Of a stretch of DNA of 64,000 nt, positions 33,180 through 42,270 are shown in pieces (the stretch's first letter is position 1; every line of letters begins with the position of its first letter). The position numbers and the translations under genes were made by a program. The notes under the pieces are model-generated. The model was not told where the DNA came from. It worked only from the letters and a program-made list of their open reading frames with translations, and searched no databases. The stretch is from Actinomycetota bacterium (GTDB taxonomy: Bacteria; Actinomycetota; Actinomycetes; S36-B12). The stretch spans positions 16,944-80,943 of the forward strand of contig JAFMFD010000003.1 of assembly GCA_017856385.1 (NCBI GenBank), in the 5' to 3' direction.

Positions 33180-34419
33180 CCAGGCTGACACCACGGTCGA
33201 CGTCATCACCCTCACGGCAGACGACGTCGATGTCCGCCAGATAGGTGTGGCCGACGTCTACAAGGCAGGGCGATTCGCCGCCACCATCACCAGAACCGCG
33301 AAGGGAAACGTCTTCGACTACAGCTCCGACTATCTGCAGAACCCAGGCCCACCCGTGGCTACGTCCCTTCCTCTCAGCAGCTCGCCGGTCCACACGCTCG
33401 CCGGCGCCGTGCCCGCCTACTTCGCCGGCCTGCTGCCTGAGGGTCGACGACTCACCTCCTTGCGCACCGCCATCAAGACTTCGATGGATGACGACCTGTC
33501 CCTACTGCTCGCCGTTGGCGCCGACCCCGTTGGCGACGTCCAGATCGTCCCTGGGGGAACCAGGCCACACGTGCCCCCACCCTCCATCACATGGCAGCCG
33601 GGCACGGGGATCACCTTCCATGAGATTCTCGACGACGCAGGCATCCTAAATCGCCGCAGCATCGCGGGTGTCCAGGACAAGGCATCGGCCGCGATGATCA
33701 CATTGCCCGCGCGATGGTCCGGTCACGATGCGATCGTCAAGTTCTCACCGCCGGAATACCCGTACCTTGTCGAGAACGAAGCGTGGTTCCTCGCACTCGC
33801 CAAGTCGAGTGGTCTGACAACCCCCCGGCATCACATCATCACCGACCGTGCAGGTGTCACCGCGCTCGTCTTGGAGCGATTCGATCGCGCGGGAAGCTAC
33901 GAGCACCCCGAGAGATTCGCCGTGGAAGACGCCACCCAGGTGCTCGACGCCTATCCGGCAGACAAGTACCGCTTCACCGCTGAGCAGATCACGCGAGCGC
34001 TGATGGAGCCCTGCCAGGCTGCTGTGGTGGCGGCTCGCGAGGTGTTCCGCATGCTTGTGTTCGCCTGGCTCACGGGCAACGGAGATGTGCATGCCAAGAA
34101 CGTCTCGATCATCAATAGGGCGGGGGAATGGCGGATCGCGCCGGTCTACGACGTTCCCTCGACCTTGCCGTACGGCGACGATTCCATGGCGCTGTCCATC
34201 GCAGGTCGCACTCGCGACATATCGCGCAAGGCCTTCCTGGAATTCGCCGGCGACATCGGCCTGCCTGCTCTAGCGGCCGTTTCAGTGATCGATTCGCTGA
34301 TCACCGCAACCGAACCCGTGATCACCTTGTGCGAGGACCAGCTCGAACCCTTCACGCGTACCCGCAACACCGGAGTGCTCGCCGCTCTGCGCTATCGACG
34401 CCGGCTTATGACGGACTAG
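33172..34419 (+). CDS. hipA: HipA-type serine/threonine kinase toxin
   Basis: 415 residues. HipA toxins phosphorylate glutamyl-tRNA synthetase or other targets and halt growth. Kinase features are present: the loop SIAGVQDKASA (163-173) with the Ser that is autophosphorylated in E. coli HipA, the ATP-binding Lys190 (IVKFS), the catalytic GNGDVHAKN (302-310) and the metal-binding Asp in PVYDV (325-328). The N-terminal subdomain (HTLAGAVPAYFAGLLPEG) is also typical. All key residues are intact, so it should be active. Codons are richer in A/T than in the neighbouring pur genes. Confidence 0.92.
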   Translation: MSNQADTTVDVITLTADDVDVRQIGVADVYKAGRFAATITRTAKGNVFDYSSDYLQNPGPPVATSLPLSSSPVHTLAGAVPAYFAGLLPEGRRLTSLRTAIKTSMDDDLSLLLAVGADPVGDVQIVPGGTRPHVPPPSITWQPGTGITFHEILDDAGILNRRSIAGVQDKASAAMITLPARWSGHDAIVKFSPPEYPYLVENEAWFLALAKSSGLTTPRHHIITDRAGVTALVLERFDRAGSYEHPERFAVEDATQVLDAYPADKYRFTAEQITRALMEPCQAAVVAAREVFRMLVFAWLTGNGDVHAKNVSIINRAGEWRIAPVYDVPSTLPYGDDSMALSIAGRTRDISRKAFLEFAGDIGLPALAAVSVIDSLITATEPVITLCEDQLEPFTRTRNTGVLAALRYRRRLMTD

Positions 34420-34471
34420 CGTCGACCCCATCGCCGCACACTCGAATAGGCGCTCGCACAGTGCCTCCACT

Positions 34472-34526
34472 GGTGGGCTGCGTGGTGTCGGACGCCATCG
34501 AGGACAACGACAGGGGAGCGCAGTAG
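34472..34526 (+). repeat. Right 55-bp repeat: displaced 3' end of the M23-like gene
   Basis: Encodes VGCVVSDAIEDNDRGAQ and a stop, against VGCVTSDDITDSNKGTQ at the end of the intact M23-like gene; 43 of 55 bases match. The similarity stops at the left edge. Either a cassette carrying its own copy of the tail entered the gene, or a second, related gene stood here and only its end survives. The rest of the 34420-34596 gap shows nothing else. Confidence 0.65.
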
Positions 34527-34596
34527 CGGGATGGCCGTCGGCTCGGGGGGAGCGCCTCGAGCGGGAGTTCCTGACGGGCGTGGAAGACTGGCACCC

Positions 34597-36021
34597 GTGA
34601 GCCCAACGATCCCCAACGTCCTTGCCGGCCGCTATGCATCGGCGGCGATGACGGGCATCTGGTCCCCGGCGGCAAAGGTCCGCCTCGAGCGCCGCCTCTG
34701 GATCGCAGTGATGCGGGCGCAGGCTGGGCTCGGCCTCGACATCCCCGCTGATGCGATCGCCGACTACGAGCGCGTCATCGACCAGGTCGACCTCGATGCG
34801 ATCGCCGCCCGCGAGCGGGTCACCAAGCACGACGTCAAGGCCCGCATCGAGGAGTTCAATGCCCTCGCCGGGCATGAGCACGTGCACGTCGGCATGACCT
34901 CGCGCGACCTGACCGAGAACGTCGAGCAGCTGCAGGTGCGCGATGCGCTGCGGATCGTCCGCGACCGCATGGTTGCTGCCCTCGACCGGCTGGCCGGCCT
35001 CGCGGTCGCGTACTCCGAGACCGCCCTCACCGGCCGCTCCCACAATGTCCCCGCGCAGACGACCACGCTGGGCAAGCGCTTCGCGTCGGCCGCCGATGAA
35101 CTGCTCGTGGCCTTCGTCCGCGTTGAGGAGCTCCTCGAGCGTTATCCGCTGCGCGGGATCAAGGGCCCGGTCGGCACCGCGCAGGACATGCTCGACTTGC
35201 TCGGCACCGAGGAGCGGCTAGCTGCCCTGGAGTCCGAGATCGCCACGCACCTCGGCTTCACCCACGTGCTCGACAGCGTCGGCCAGGTGTATCCGAGGTC
35301 GCTGGACCTCGACGTCGTCTCAGCACTCGTGCAGGTGGCCGCAGCGCCGTCGAGCCTGGCCACGACGATCCGCCTCATGGCCGGACACGACCTCGTCACA
35401 GAAGGCTTCCGCCCCGGGCAGGTCGGCTCGTCCGCCATGCCCCACAAGATGAACTCCCGCTCCTGCGAACGCGTCAACGGTCTCACCGTGGTGCTGCGCG
35501 GCTACCTCACGATGGTCGCGGATCTCGCCGGGTCGCAGTGGAACGAGGGCGACGTCTTCTGCTCCGTCGTCCGACGCGTGGCGCTGCCCGACGCCTTCCT
35601 CGCGATCGACGGGCTCTTCGAGACCTTCCTGACCATCCTTGACGACTTCGGCGCATTCCCTGCCGTGATCGACCGCGAGCTCGATCGCTACCTGCCGTTC
35701 CTGTCGACGACGAAGGTGCTCATGGCGAGCGTGCGCAAGGGCGTCGGTCGGGAGACGGCCCACGAGGCGATCAAGCAGCACGCCGTTGAAGTCGCGCTCG
35801 CCATGCGCTCGGACGAGCACGCGGAGAACGACCTGCTGGCGCGCCTGGCGGCCGATGAGCGCCTGCAGCTCTCGCGCGAGGAGCTCGACGCGCTGATCGC
35901 CGAGCCGCTGGAGTTCACGGGTGCTGCGCGCAGCCAGGTGACTGCGGTTGCCGACCGCGTCCAGGCCGTTCTCGATCGTCACCCGGACGCGGCGGCCTAC
36001 TCGCCGGGGGACATCCTGTGA
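34597..36021 (+). CDS. purB: Adenylosuccinate lyase
   Basis: 474 residues. Cleaves SAICAR to AICAR and adenylosuccinate to AMP, releasing fumarate. The fumarase/aspartase-family signature is GSSAMPHKMNSRSCE; the substrate-binding segments MTSRDLTEN and TGRSHNVPAQ (general-acid His) are clear. I chose the GTG at 34597 (MSPTIPNVLAGRYASA); upstream extension adds low-complexity sequence. The purC start overlaps its stop (GTGA), so purB-purC-galE form an operon. Confidence 0.95.
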   Translation: MSPTIPNVLAGRYASAAMTGIWSPAAKVRLERRLWIAVMRAQAGLGLDIPADAIADYERVIDQVDLDAIAARERVTKHDVKARIEEFNALAGHEHVHVGMTSRDLTENVEQLQVRDALRIVRDRMVAALDRLAGLAVAYSETALTGRSHNVPAQTTTLGKRFASAADELLVAFVRVEELLERYPLRGIKGPVGTAQDMLDLLGTEERLAALESEIATHLGFTHVLDSVGQVYPRSLDLDVVSALVQVAAAPSSLATTIRLMAGHDLVTEGFRPGQVGSSAMPHKMNSRSCERVNGLTVVLRGYLTMVADLAGSQWNEGDVFCSVVRRVALPDAFLAIDGLFETFLTILDDFGAFPAVIDRELDRYLPFLSTTKVLMASVRKGVGRETAHEAIKQHAVEVALAMRSDEHAENDLLARLAADERLQLSREELDALIAEPLEFTGAARSQVTAVADRVQAVLDRHPDAAAYSPGDIL

Positions 36022-36908
36022 CGGCTCCCGACTACGGCCTTCCCGCCGAGTACGAGCACATCTACTCGGGCAAGGTGCGCGACCTGTACCGCACGCCGGA
36101 CGGCAAGCTGCTCTTCGTCGCCAGCGACCGCATCTCCGCCTACGACTGGGTCCTGCCGACCACCATTCCCGACAAGGGGCGCATCCTCACGGCCCTGTCG
36201 AACTGGTGGTTCGCGAAGCTGCAGGGCGTCGTGCCAAACCATCTCGCCTCCGGCAAGATCCCGAAGGCCGTCGCCGGGCGGGCGATGATCTGCGAGGAGC
36301 TCGACATGCTCCCCGTCGAGTGCGTGGCCCGCGGCTACCTCACCGGGTCCGGACTCAGCGACTATCGCGCCACCGGCCGCATCTGCGGCAATGGCCTGCC
36401 TCCCGGCCTCGTCGACGGGTCTCTGCTGCCTAAGCCGATCTTCACGCCGGCGACCAAGGCCGCGCTCGGTGACCACGACGAGAACATCACGTACGACGAG
36501 ACCATCGTCCTCATCGGCCAGGAGGAGGCGCAGGAACTCAAGCGCCTGACACTCGACATCTACACGCGTGCCCTCGAGATCGCCCGAGGTCGCGGACTGA
36601 TCCTCGCGGACACCAAGTTCGAGTTCGGCTTCGCGCGGACGGGCAAGAACGCGGGGCGCATCGTCCTCGCCGACGAGGTCCTCACCCCTGACTCATCCCG
36701 CTACTGGGATGCGGCGTCGTGGGCGCCGGGCGGGCCCCAGCCGAGCTTCGACAAGCAGTACGTGCGCGACTGGCTCACGTCCCCGGCCTCCGGCTGGCAG
36801 CGCGACTCGGGCGAGCCGCCACCGCCCCTGCCCGACGAGGTCGTCGAGCGCACGCGGGGGAAGTACGTCGAGGCGTACGAGCGCCTCACCGGGGAGGCCT
36901 TCGCATGA
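36018..36908 (+). CDS. purC: SAICAR synthetase
   Basis: 296 residues. Joins CAIR and aspartate with ATP to make SAICAR, the substrate of the adjacent PurB. Markers: YSGKVRDLYRT, SDRISAYDWVLP, VECVARGYLTGSG, and ILADTKFEFGF with the metal-binding Asp. It belongs to the approximately 290-residue, one-domain type common in actinobacteria. Start and stop both overlap neighbours by 4 bases. Confidence 0.95.
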   Translation: MTAPDYGLPAEYEHIYSGKVRDLYRTPDGKLLFVASDRISAYDWVLPTTIPDKGRILTALSNWWFAKLQGVVPNHLASGKIPKAVAGRAMICEELDMLPVECVARGYLTGSGLSDYRATGRICGNGLPPGLVDGSLLPKPIFTPATKAALGDHDENITYDETIVLIGQEEAQELKRLTLDIYTRALEIARGRGLILADTKFEFGFARTGKNAGRIVLADEVLTPDSSRYWDAASWAPGGPQPSFDKQYVRDWLTSPASGWQRDSGEPPPPLPDEVVERTRGKYVEAYERLTGEAFA

Positions 36909-37867
36909 CCACGTGGCTGGTGACCGGCGGTGCCGGCTACATCGGCGCCCACGTCGTGCGAGCCCTTCTGGGCAGCGGCCGCTCGGTCGTGATCTACGAC
37001 GACTTCTCCGCAGGACTCGAGCGCCGCGTGCCCGAGGGCGTGGAGGTGGTGCGGGCCGATGTCCATGACGCATCCGCGCTCGCCCACACCTTCCGACACA
37101 ACGAGATCACGGGGGTCATCCACCTGGCCGCCAAGAAGGCGGCGGGGGAGTCGGTCGACGTCCCGCTCTACTACTACCGCGAGAACGTGAGCGGCGTGCA
37201 GTCCGTGCTGGAGGCGATGGAGGGCACCGGCGTCCACCGGCTGGTCTACTCGTCGTCCGCGGCCGTCTATGGGACGCCATCGGCGAACCCCGTTGCGGAG
37301 GACGCTCCACTGCTGCCGGAGTCTCCCTACGGCGAGACGAAGGTGATCGGCGAGTGGCTGGCCCGCGACTGCGGTGTCGCGTGGGGGCTCTCATGGTCCG
37401 CGCTGCGGTACTTCAACGTCGCCGGGGCAGGGTCCGATGCGCTCGCCGACAGCAGCGTCAACAACCTCATCCCCATGGTGTTCCGGGCGCTCGACCGAGG
37501 CGAGCGGCCCAGGATCTTCGGCGACGACTACCCGACGCCCGACGGCACGTGCATCCGCGACTACATCCACGTCGTCGATCTCGCGGAGGCGCATGTCGCG
37601 GCGGCGGCCCGCTGCGAGTCGGACGTGCGTACGGACGTCCTCAACGTCGGCACCGGCCACGGGTACTCGGTCCGCGAGGTCATGGACATGGTCAGTGAGG
37701 TCATCGGCCGTGACGTCGATGCCGAGGTGGTCGGCCGCCGCGCGGGAGATCCGCCGGCGACCTGGGCGTCGACTCAGAGGATCGAGGCCGAGCTGGGCTG
37801 GCGGGCGACGCGGGACCTGCGGGAGATGGTGTCAAGCGCGTGGATGGGCTGGCGGGCGAACGCGTAG
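36905..37867 (+). CDS. galE: UDP-glucose 4-epimerase (extended SDR)
   Basis: 320 residues. Interconverts UDP-glucose and UDP-galactose through a bound NAD+. The Rossmann motif is TGGAGYIGAHVV; catalysis uses the Ser in YSSSAAVYG and the Tyr and Lys in YGETK; the sugar-binding NVAGAGSD and the C-terminal DYPTPDGTCIRDYIHVVDLAEAH are typical. It is co-transcribed with purBC by overlap, although it has no known link to purines; it probably supplies envelope sugars. The stop codon lies in the first copy of a 20-bp repeat. Confidence 0.9.
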   Translation: MTTWLVTGGAGYIGAHVVRALLGSGRSVVIYDDFSAGLERRVPEGVEVVRADVHDASALAHTFRHNEITGVIHLAAKKAAGESVDVPLYYYRENVSGVQSVLEAMEGTGVHRLVYSSSAAVYGTPSANPVAEDAPLLPESPYGETKVIGEWLARDCGVAWGLSWSALRYFNVAGAGSDALADSSVNNLIPMVFRALDRGERPRIFGDDYPTPDGTCIRDYIHVVDLAEAHVAAAARCESDVRTDVLNVGTGHGYSVREVMDMVSEVIGRDVDAEVVGRRAGDPPATWASTQRIEAELGWRATRDLREMVSSAWMGWRANA

Positions 37868-37918
37868 CGCAGCGGAGCGTCGAGCCCGTCGGAGATGTGC
37901 GGGCGAACGCGTAGCGCA
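37852..37918 (+). repeat. 20-bp direct repeat at and just after the end of galE
   Basis: GCGGGCGAACGCGTAGCGCA at 37852-37871 and again at 37899-37918, 47 bases apart. The first copy contains the galE stop. It looks like a short local duplication of the gene end. Confidence 0.7.
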
Positions 37919-37923
37919 AGGCG

Positions 37924-37984
37924 GTTGCTGCGTCAGTAGGTGCGCCGAAATCGCGGATTCCTGCTCACCTAGTGACGCAGCAAC
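37924..37984. repeat. Copy 2 of the dispersed palindrome (also at 14715-14769)
   Basis: Arms 37924-37942 and 37966-37984 pair at 18 of 19 positions around a 23-base loop. GCTGCGTCAGTAGGTG (37927-37942) is identical to the left arm at 14715-14730; the loops are unrelated. It lies between galE and vapB and may end galE transcription. Confidence 0.7.
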
Positions 37985-37992
37985 GGGGTGTC

Positions 37993-38019
37993 GACGTATG
38001 GCGTGACGTATGGCACGCT
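37993..38019 (+). promoter_or_regulatory. Direct-repeat operator and -10 region of vapBC
   Basis: GACGTATGGC occurs at 37993-38002 and 38005-38014, a 12-base period that would place two ribbon-helix-helix dimers on one face of the helix. CACGCT (38014-38019) follows, six bases before the vapB ATG, as in the leaderless pattern, so VapB binding would block the promoter. Confidence 0.5.
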
Positions 38020-38025
38020 GGGGGC

Positions 38026-38244
38026 ATGAAGCGCACCACCATCTACCTGCCCGAGGAGATGAAGGCCCGGCTCGAGGCCGAGGCGGCGCGCCGGCAGATC
38101 ACCGAGTCCGAGCTCATCCGGCGGGCTGTGGACAACGAGTTGCACCGGCGTCCCCGCCGCGGTGGGATCCTCAGCGGTGGCCCGGCGGACGGGATCACCG
38201 GGGCAAATCTCCATGAGCACATGGAGGGATTCGGGGAGAGGTGA
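38026..38244 (+). CDS. vapB: VapB-type ribbon-helix-helix antitoxin
   Basis: 72 residues: the DNA-binding strand and helices MKRTTIYLPEEMKARLEAEA...ITESELIRRAVDNEL, then a toxin-binding tail rich in Gly. It should repress the operon and inhibit the PIN toxin. I use the ATG at 38026, where the family starts; the upstream extension lies within the repeat. It overlaps vapC by 4 bases. Confidence 0.88.
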   Translation: MKRTTIYLPEEMKARLEAEAARRQITESELIRRAVDNELHRRPRRGGILSGGPADGITGANLHEHMEGFGER

Positions 38245-38651
38245 TCGTCGTCGACACAGGCGTCCTCTACGCCTACTTCGACGCCGATGACCCCCACCAG
38301 TCGGAGGCCGCCACCTTGCTGGAGGCGTCCGACGAGGTCTGCATCGTCAGCCCCTTCGTGGTTGCCGAACTCGACTACTTCGTCCTGTCGCGATTCGGGC
38401 TCGACGCTGAAGTGTCCATGCTCGAGGAACTGCTCGACGGCGCGTACGAACTGCCCCCGATCACCCGCCTGGACGTAGCGGCATGCAGTGCAGTGGTCAC
38501 TCGCTATGCGGACAAGCGCATCGGCATCACCGATGCGTCACTGGTCGTCCTCGCTGATCGCTACCGCACCAATCGCATCGCGTCCTACGACAGGCGCCAC
38601 TTCACCACCATGCGCGGGCTCGACGGACGTCCCTTCGAGCTCCTGCCCTGA
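38241..38651 (+). CDS. vapC: VapC-type PIN-domain ribonuclease toxin
   Basis: 136 residues with the PIN acidic residues in place: the first Asp in MIVVDTGVLYA, the Glu in VVAELDYFV, the Asp in IGITDASLVVLAD, and the final region IASYDRRHF. Such toxins cut tRNA or rRNA in a magnesium-dependent way. The GTG at 38241 overlaps the vapB stop. All the acidic residues are intact, in contrast to the vapC remnant near 25512. Confidence 0.9.
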   Translation: MIVVDTGVLYAYFDADDPHQSEAATLLEASDEVCIVSPFVVAELDYFVLSRFGLDAEVSMLEELLDGAYELPPITRLDVAACSAVVTRYADKRIGITDASLVVLADRYRTNRIASYDRRHFTTMRGLDGRPFELLP

Positions 38652-38683
38652 TCCGGGCTCATCGGCGACTCGATAGGCTGGGG

Positions 38684-38689
38684 GCCTTC
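38684..38689 (+). promoter_or_regulatory. Probable -10 box of the purSQL operon
   Basis: TAGGCT, about 38 bases before the purS start, so this transcript has a short leader and uses the site CTGGAG before purS. Confidence 0.45.
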
Positions 38690-38727
38690 CCCACGTCCGC
38701 ACGACCCCGATCTGCCCTGGAGTGCCC

Positions 38728-38973
38728 GTGGCCCGCGTCATCGTCGACGTCATGCTCAAGCCGGAGATCCTCGACCCGCAGGGGAGGGCCGTCCAGGGGG
38801 CGCTCGGGCGCCTCGGCCTCACCGGTGTCGCCGACGTCCGCCAGGGCAAGCAGTTCATCGTCGATGTCGACGGCACGCTGGAAGGCGACCGCCTCGCCCT
38901 CATGGAGAGGCTCGCCGGTGAGCTGCTGAGCAACCCGGTGATCGAGGACTTCACGATGCGGATCGAGCAGTGA
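38728..38973 (+). CDS. purS: FGAM synthetase subunit PurS
   Basis: 81 residues, the small subunit joining PurQ to PurL in the three-part FGAM synthetase. The sequence [19 protein letters not shown]...[12 protein letters not shown] is characteristic. A GTG at 38722 is also in frame, but CTGGAG at 38717-38722 is correctly spaced for the GTG at 38728, which gives the family's N-terminus. It is 13 bases from purQ. Confidence 0.93.
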   Translation: MARVIVDVMLKPEILDPQGRAVQGALGRLGLTGVADVRQGKQFIVDVDGTLEGDRLALMERLAGELLSNPVIEDFTMRIEQ

Positions 38974-38986
38974 GGCGGATCCAGAA

Positions 38987-39661
38987 GTGAGGGTCGGCGT
39001 CGTCACCTTTCCCGGCACCCTCGACGATCGCGATGCGGCACGCGCCGTGCGCCTTGCTGGTGGTGAGCCGGTCGCGCTGTGGCACGGCGACGACGACCTG
39101 CGGGGAGTCGACGCGGTCGTCCTGCCCGGTGGGTTCTCCTACGGGGACTACCTGCGCTGCGGAGCCATCTCGCGCTTCGCACCGGTGATGACCAGCCTGG
39201 TGCCGGCAGCGCAGGGCGGCCTGCCCGTGCTGGGCATCTGCAACGGCTTCCAGATCCTGTGCGAGTCGCACCTGCTGCCCGGTGCCCTGACCCGCAACGG
39301 GTCCCTGCACTTCGTGTGCCGCGACCAGCGCCTGCGCATCGAGAACACAGGCACCGCGTGGACCCGCGACTTCGTTTCGGGTCAGGAGATCGTCATCCCG
39401 CTGAAGAACGGCGAGGGCTGCTTCGTGGCCGACGACGCCACGCTCGACGAGATCGAGAGGGAGGGTCGCGTCATCGCCCGCTACCTCGACGTCAACCCCA
39501 ACGGGAGCCGCCGCGACATCGCGGGCATCAGCAACGCGCGCGGCAATGTCGTCGGCCTGATGCCCCACCCCGAGCACGCCGTCGATCCGCTCACCGGCCC
39601 GACCGCCGATGGCCTGCCGTTCTTCACATCCGTCCTCACGGCTCTCGTGGACGCGTCATGA
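38987..39661 (+). CDS. purQ: FGAM synthetase subunit PurQ (glutaminase)
   Basis: 224 residues. A class I glutamine amidotransferase that supplies ammonia to PurL. The nucleophile is Cys in VLGICNGFQ, with the His-x-Glu pair in [24 protein letters not shown] forms the oxyanion region. The GTG start follows purS; the stop overlaps purL by 4 bases. Confidence 0.96.
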   Translation: MRVGVVTFPGTLDDRDAARAVRLAGGEPVALWHGDDDLRGVDAVVLPGGFSYGDYLRCGAISRFAPVMTSLVPAAQGGLPVLGICNGFQILCESHLLPGALTRNGSLHFVCRDQRLRIENTGTAWTRDFVSGQEIVIPLKNGEGCFVADDATLDEIEREGRVIARYLDVNPNGSRRDIAGISNARGNVVGLMPHPEHAVDPLTGPTADGLPFFTSVLTALVDAS

Positions 39662-41913
39662 CCGACACCGTCCAGCACGCAATCGACGATCCTGATCACC
39701 CCCAGCCCTACGCCGAGCTGGGTCTCAAGCCTGACGAGTACGCACGCATCCGCGAGATCCTGGGCCGTCGTCCGACGAGCTCGGAGCTCGCGATGTACTC
39801 GGTCATGTGGAGCGAGCACTGCTCCTACAAGTCCAGCAAGGTCCACCTGCGGCAGTTCGGCGAGAAGAAGCCTGAGACAGCCGCACTCATGGTGGGTATC
39901 GGCGAGAACGCCGGAGTCGTCGACATCGGCGACGGCTGGGCCGTGACCTTCAAGGTCGAGAGCCACAACCATCCGTCGTATGTCGAGCCGTACCAGGGGG
40001 CTGCCACCGGTGTCGGCGGCATCGTCCGCGACATCATGTCGATGGGTGCCCGGCCCATCGCAGTCATGGACCCGCTGCGCTTCGGCCCTCTTGATGCGCC
40101 CGACACCAAGCGCGTGCTGCCCGGCGTCATCGCCGGTGTGGGCGGCTACGGCAACTGCCTGGGCCTGCCGAACATCGGCGGCGAGGTCGTGTTCGACGAG
40201 ACCTACCTCGGCAACCCGCTGGTCAATGCGCTGTGCATCGGGGCCATGCGCCATGAGGACCTCCACCTGGCGAGTGCGTCAGGCGTGGGCAACCTGGTGG
40301 TGCTGTACGGAGCGCGCACGGGCGGCGACGGCATCGGCGGTGTCTCGGTGCTCGCATCGGAGACGTTCGACGCGGACGGCCCGGCGAAGCGCCCCAGCGT
40401 GCAGGTGGGCGACCCCTTCATGGAGAAGCTGCTCATCGAAGCGACCCTCGAGGTCCTGCACTCCGGACTCGTCGAGGGCATCCAGGACCTTGGCGGCGCA
40501 GGCATCTCCTGCGCGACCAGCGAGCTGGCCTCCAACGGCGAGGGCGGCATGCACGTGTGGCTCGACCGCGTCCTGCTGCGTGACGCGAGCCTGTCGCCCG
40601 AGGAGATCCTGATGAGCGAGTCGCAGGAGCGCATGTGCGCGATCGTGCGACCGGAGAACCTCGATGCGTTCATGAGCCTGTGCCGCCGGTGGGACGTCGA
40701 GGCCGTCGTCATCGGCGAGGTCACCGACTCCGGTCGGCTGACGGTCGACTGGCACGGCGAGCGGATCGTCGATGTGCCGCCGCGCACGGTGGCGCACGAG
40801 GGCCCCGTCTACGAACGCCCCTACCACCGTCCCTCGTGGCAGGACGCCCTGCAGGCGGCCACTCCCGACACTCTCCCGCGCCCTTCGACACCGGATGCAC
40901 TGCGCGCAACCCTGCTCGATCTCGTCGGGGCGCCCAACCTCGCCTCGAAGTCGTGGGTCACGTCGCAGTACGACCGCTACGTGCTGGGCAACACGGTGCT
41001 CGCGCAGCCGGAGGACTCCGGCATGGTCCGCGTCGACGAGGTGACCGGGCGCGGTGTCGCGGTCTCGACGGACTGCAACGGCCGCTTCGCCAAGCTCGAT
41101 CCGTACGCGGGCGCGCAGCTCGCGCTGGCCGAGAGCTACCGCAACGTCGCCGCCACGGGCGCGGAGCCGCTTGCGGTCACGAATTGCCTGAACTTCGGCT
41201 CGCCGGAGGATCCCGAAGTCATGTGGCAGTTCGCGGAGGCGGCGCGCGGCCTCGCCGACGGGTGCCTGGAGCTCGGCATCCCGGTGACCGGCGGCAACGT
41301 GTCGTTCTACAACCAGACCGGCGACGTCGCGATCCTGCCGACCCCGGTCGTTGGCGTGCTCGGTGTCATCGACAATGTCGAGCGGCGCACCCCGATGGCG
41401 TGGGGGAGCGATGGTGGCGTGCTGTACCTGCTTGGCGACACGCGTGACGAGTTCGGCGGTAGCGAGTGGGCCCACCACGTGCACCGGCATCTCGGCGGGC
41501 TGCCTCCGCGGGTCGACCTCCCGCGCGAGCGTGCGCTCGGCGAGGTGCTGATCAGCGGCTCGCGCAGTGGCCTGCTCGCTGCGGCACATGATGTCTCCGA
41601 TGGAGGTGTCGGCCAGGCGCTCGTCGAGATGGCGCTGCGGGCGGACTCCGGCGCCCGCATCAGCATCCCCGTGGGGGTGGATCCGTTCGTCCTGCTGTTC
41701 AGCGAGTCGGCGGGCCGCGCTGTCGTCGTCGTCGCGCAGGGCGACGAGGCGCGCCTGGCGGAGATCTGCACCGAGCAAGGACTGCCGATGGCGCGCATCG
41801 GCGATGCCATGCCGCAGGAGCGCACCCTGCAGTTCGACGGCCTGTTCGCGGTGTCCATCGACGAGCTGCGCACGGTGCACGAGGCGACGCTGCCCGCCGT
41901 CCTCGACGCCTGA
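39658..41913 (+). CDS. purL: FGAM synthetase subunit PurL
   Basis: 751 residues, the small form that needs PurS and PurQ. Makes FGAM from FGAR with ATP. Markers: the N-terminal [12 protein letters not shown] with the catalytic His, the metal- and ATP-binding [33 protein letters not shown], and the second half ([25 protein letters not shown]) arising from internal duplication. The ATG at 39658 overlaps purQ. Confidence 0.96.
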   Translation: MTDTVQHAIDDPDHPQPYAELGLKPDEYARIREILGRRPTSSELAMYSVMWSEHCSYKSSKVHLRQFGEKKPETAALMVGIGENAGVVDIGDGWAVTFKVESHNHPSYVEPYQGAATGVGGIVRDIMSMGARPIAVMDPLRFGPLDAPDTKRVLPGVIAGVGGYGNCLGLPNIGGEVVFDETYLGNPLVNALCIGAMRHEDLHLASASGVGNLVVLYGARTGGDGIGGVSVLASETFDADGPAKRPSVQVGDPFMEKLLIEATLEVLHSGLVEGIQDLGGAGISCATSELASNGEGGMHVWLDRVLLRDASLSPEEILMSESQERMCAIVRPENLDAFMSLCRRWDVEAVVIGEVTDSGRLTVDWHGERIVDVPPRTVAHEGPVYERPYHRPSWQDALQAATPDTLPRPSTPDALRATLLDLVGAPNLASKSWVTSQYDRYVLGNTVLAQPEDSGMVRVDEVTGRGVAVSTDCNGRFAKLDPYAGAQLALAESYRNVAATGAEPLAVTNCLNFGSPEDPEVMWQFAEAARGLADGCLELGIPVTGGNVSFYNQTGDVAILPTPVVGVLGVIDNVERRTPMAWGSDGGVLYLLGDTRDEFGGSEWAHHVHRHLGGLPPRVDLPRERALGEVLISGSRSGLLAAAHDVSDGGVGQALVEMALRADSGARISIPVGVDPFVLLFSESAGRAVVVVAQGDEARLAEICTEQGLPMARIGDAMPQERTLQFDGLFAVSIDELRTVHEATLPAVLDA

Positions 41914-41917
41914 GGCC

Positions 41918-42226
41918 ATGCCCGTCGACCCGGACGTGCGCGCGCAGGTCAAGGCCTCGCTCGCCCTGCTGCAGGAGGTCGCACCCGGCCGAGCGGTCGA
42001 GGTCCGCATCCCGCCGTACGCCGCAGTTCAGGCGGTCCCCGGGCCGACGCATCGTCGCGGTACCCCGTCGGCCGTGGTGGAGACCGACGCCCAGACCTGG
42101 CTCGCCCTCGCCGACGGGTCCCTGGCCTGGGCGCAGGCGGTCGCGTCGGGCCGCGTGCGCGCCAGCGGCGAGCGCGCTGACCTGAGCCCCTGGCTGCCGC
42201 TTGCTGATCGGAATTTGACCAAGTAA
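41918..42226 (+). CDS. Sterol-carrier-like small protein
   Basis: 102 residues, with an N-terminal helix (ALLQEVAPGRAVEVRIPPYAA), then TWLALADGSLAWAQAVASGRVRASGERADLSPWLPL, close to the pattern of actinobacterial SCP-2-like proteins often found right after purL. No function is established. It starts 4 bases after purL and is presumably in its operon. Its stop lies within the iron-box-like site. Confidence 0.75.
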   Translation: MPVDPDVRAQVKASLALLQEVAPGRAVEVRIPPYAAVQAVPGPTHRRGTPSAVVETDAQTWLALADGSLAWAQAVASGRVRASGERADLSPWLPLADRNLTK

Positions 42227-42255
42227 GACTTACCTAACTAAGGTTCCCCTTACTT
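42221..42255. promoter_or_regulatory. DtxR/IdeR-type iron box before the iron ABC operon
   Basis: An AT-rich patch standing out from its GC-rich surroundings, with TAAGACTTACCTAACTAAG at its heart, matching the IdeR/DtxR consensus TTAGGTTAGSCTAACCTAA imperfectly (about 11 of 19), flanked by the inverted pair AAGTAAG (42221-42227) and CTTACTT (42249-42255). The position just before an iron-binding protein gene supports iron-dependent repression. Confidence 0.55.
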
Positions 42256-42270
42256 ATAGGGAGGAACCTC

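Noticed and set aside
34128..34526. Separate gene ending at the right-hand 55-bp repeat
   Set aside because: Most of this frame is an out-of-phase reading of hipA; only the last 17 codons match the M23-like protein, so I treat it as a remnant.
40279..42009. Minus-strand open frame of 576 codons opposite purL
   Set aside because: Complement of purL; sequence composition of a shadow.
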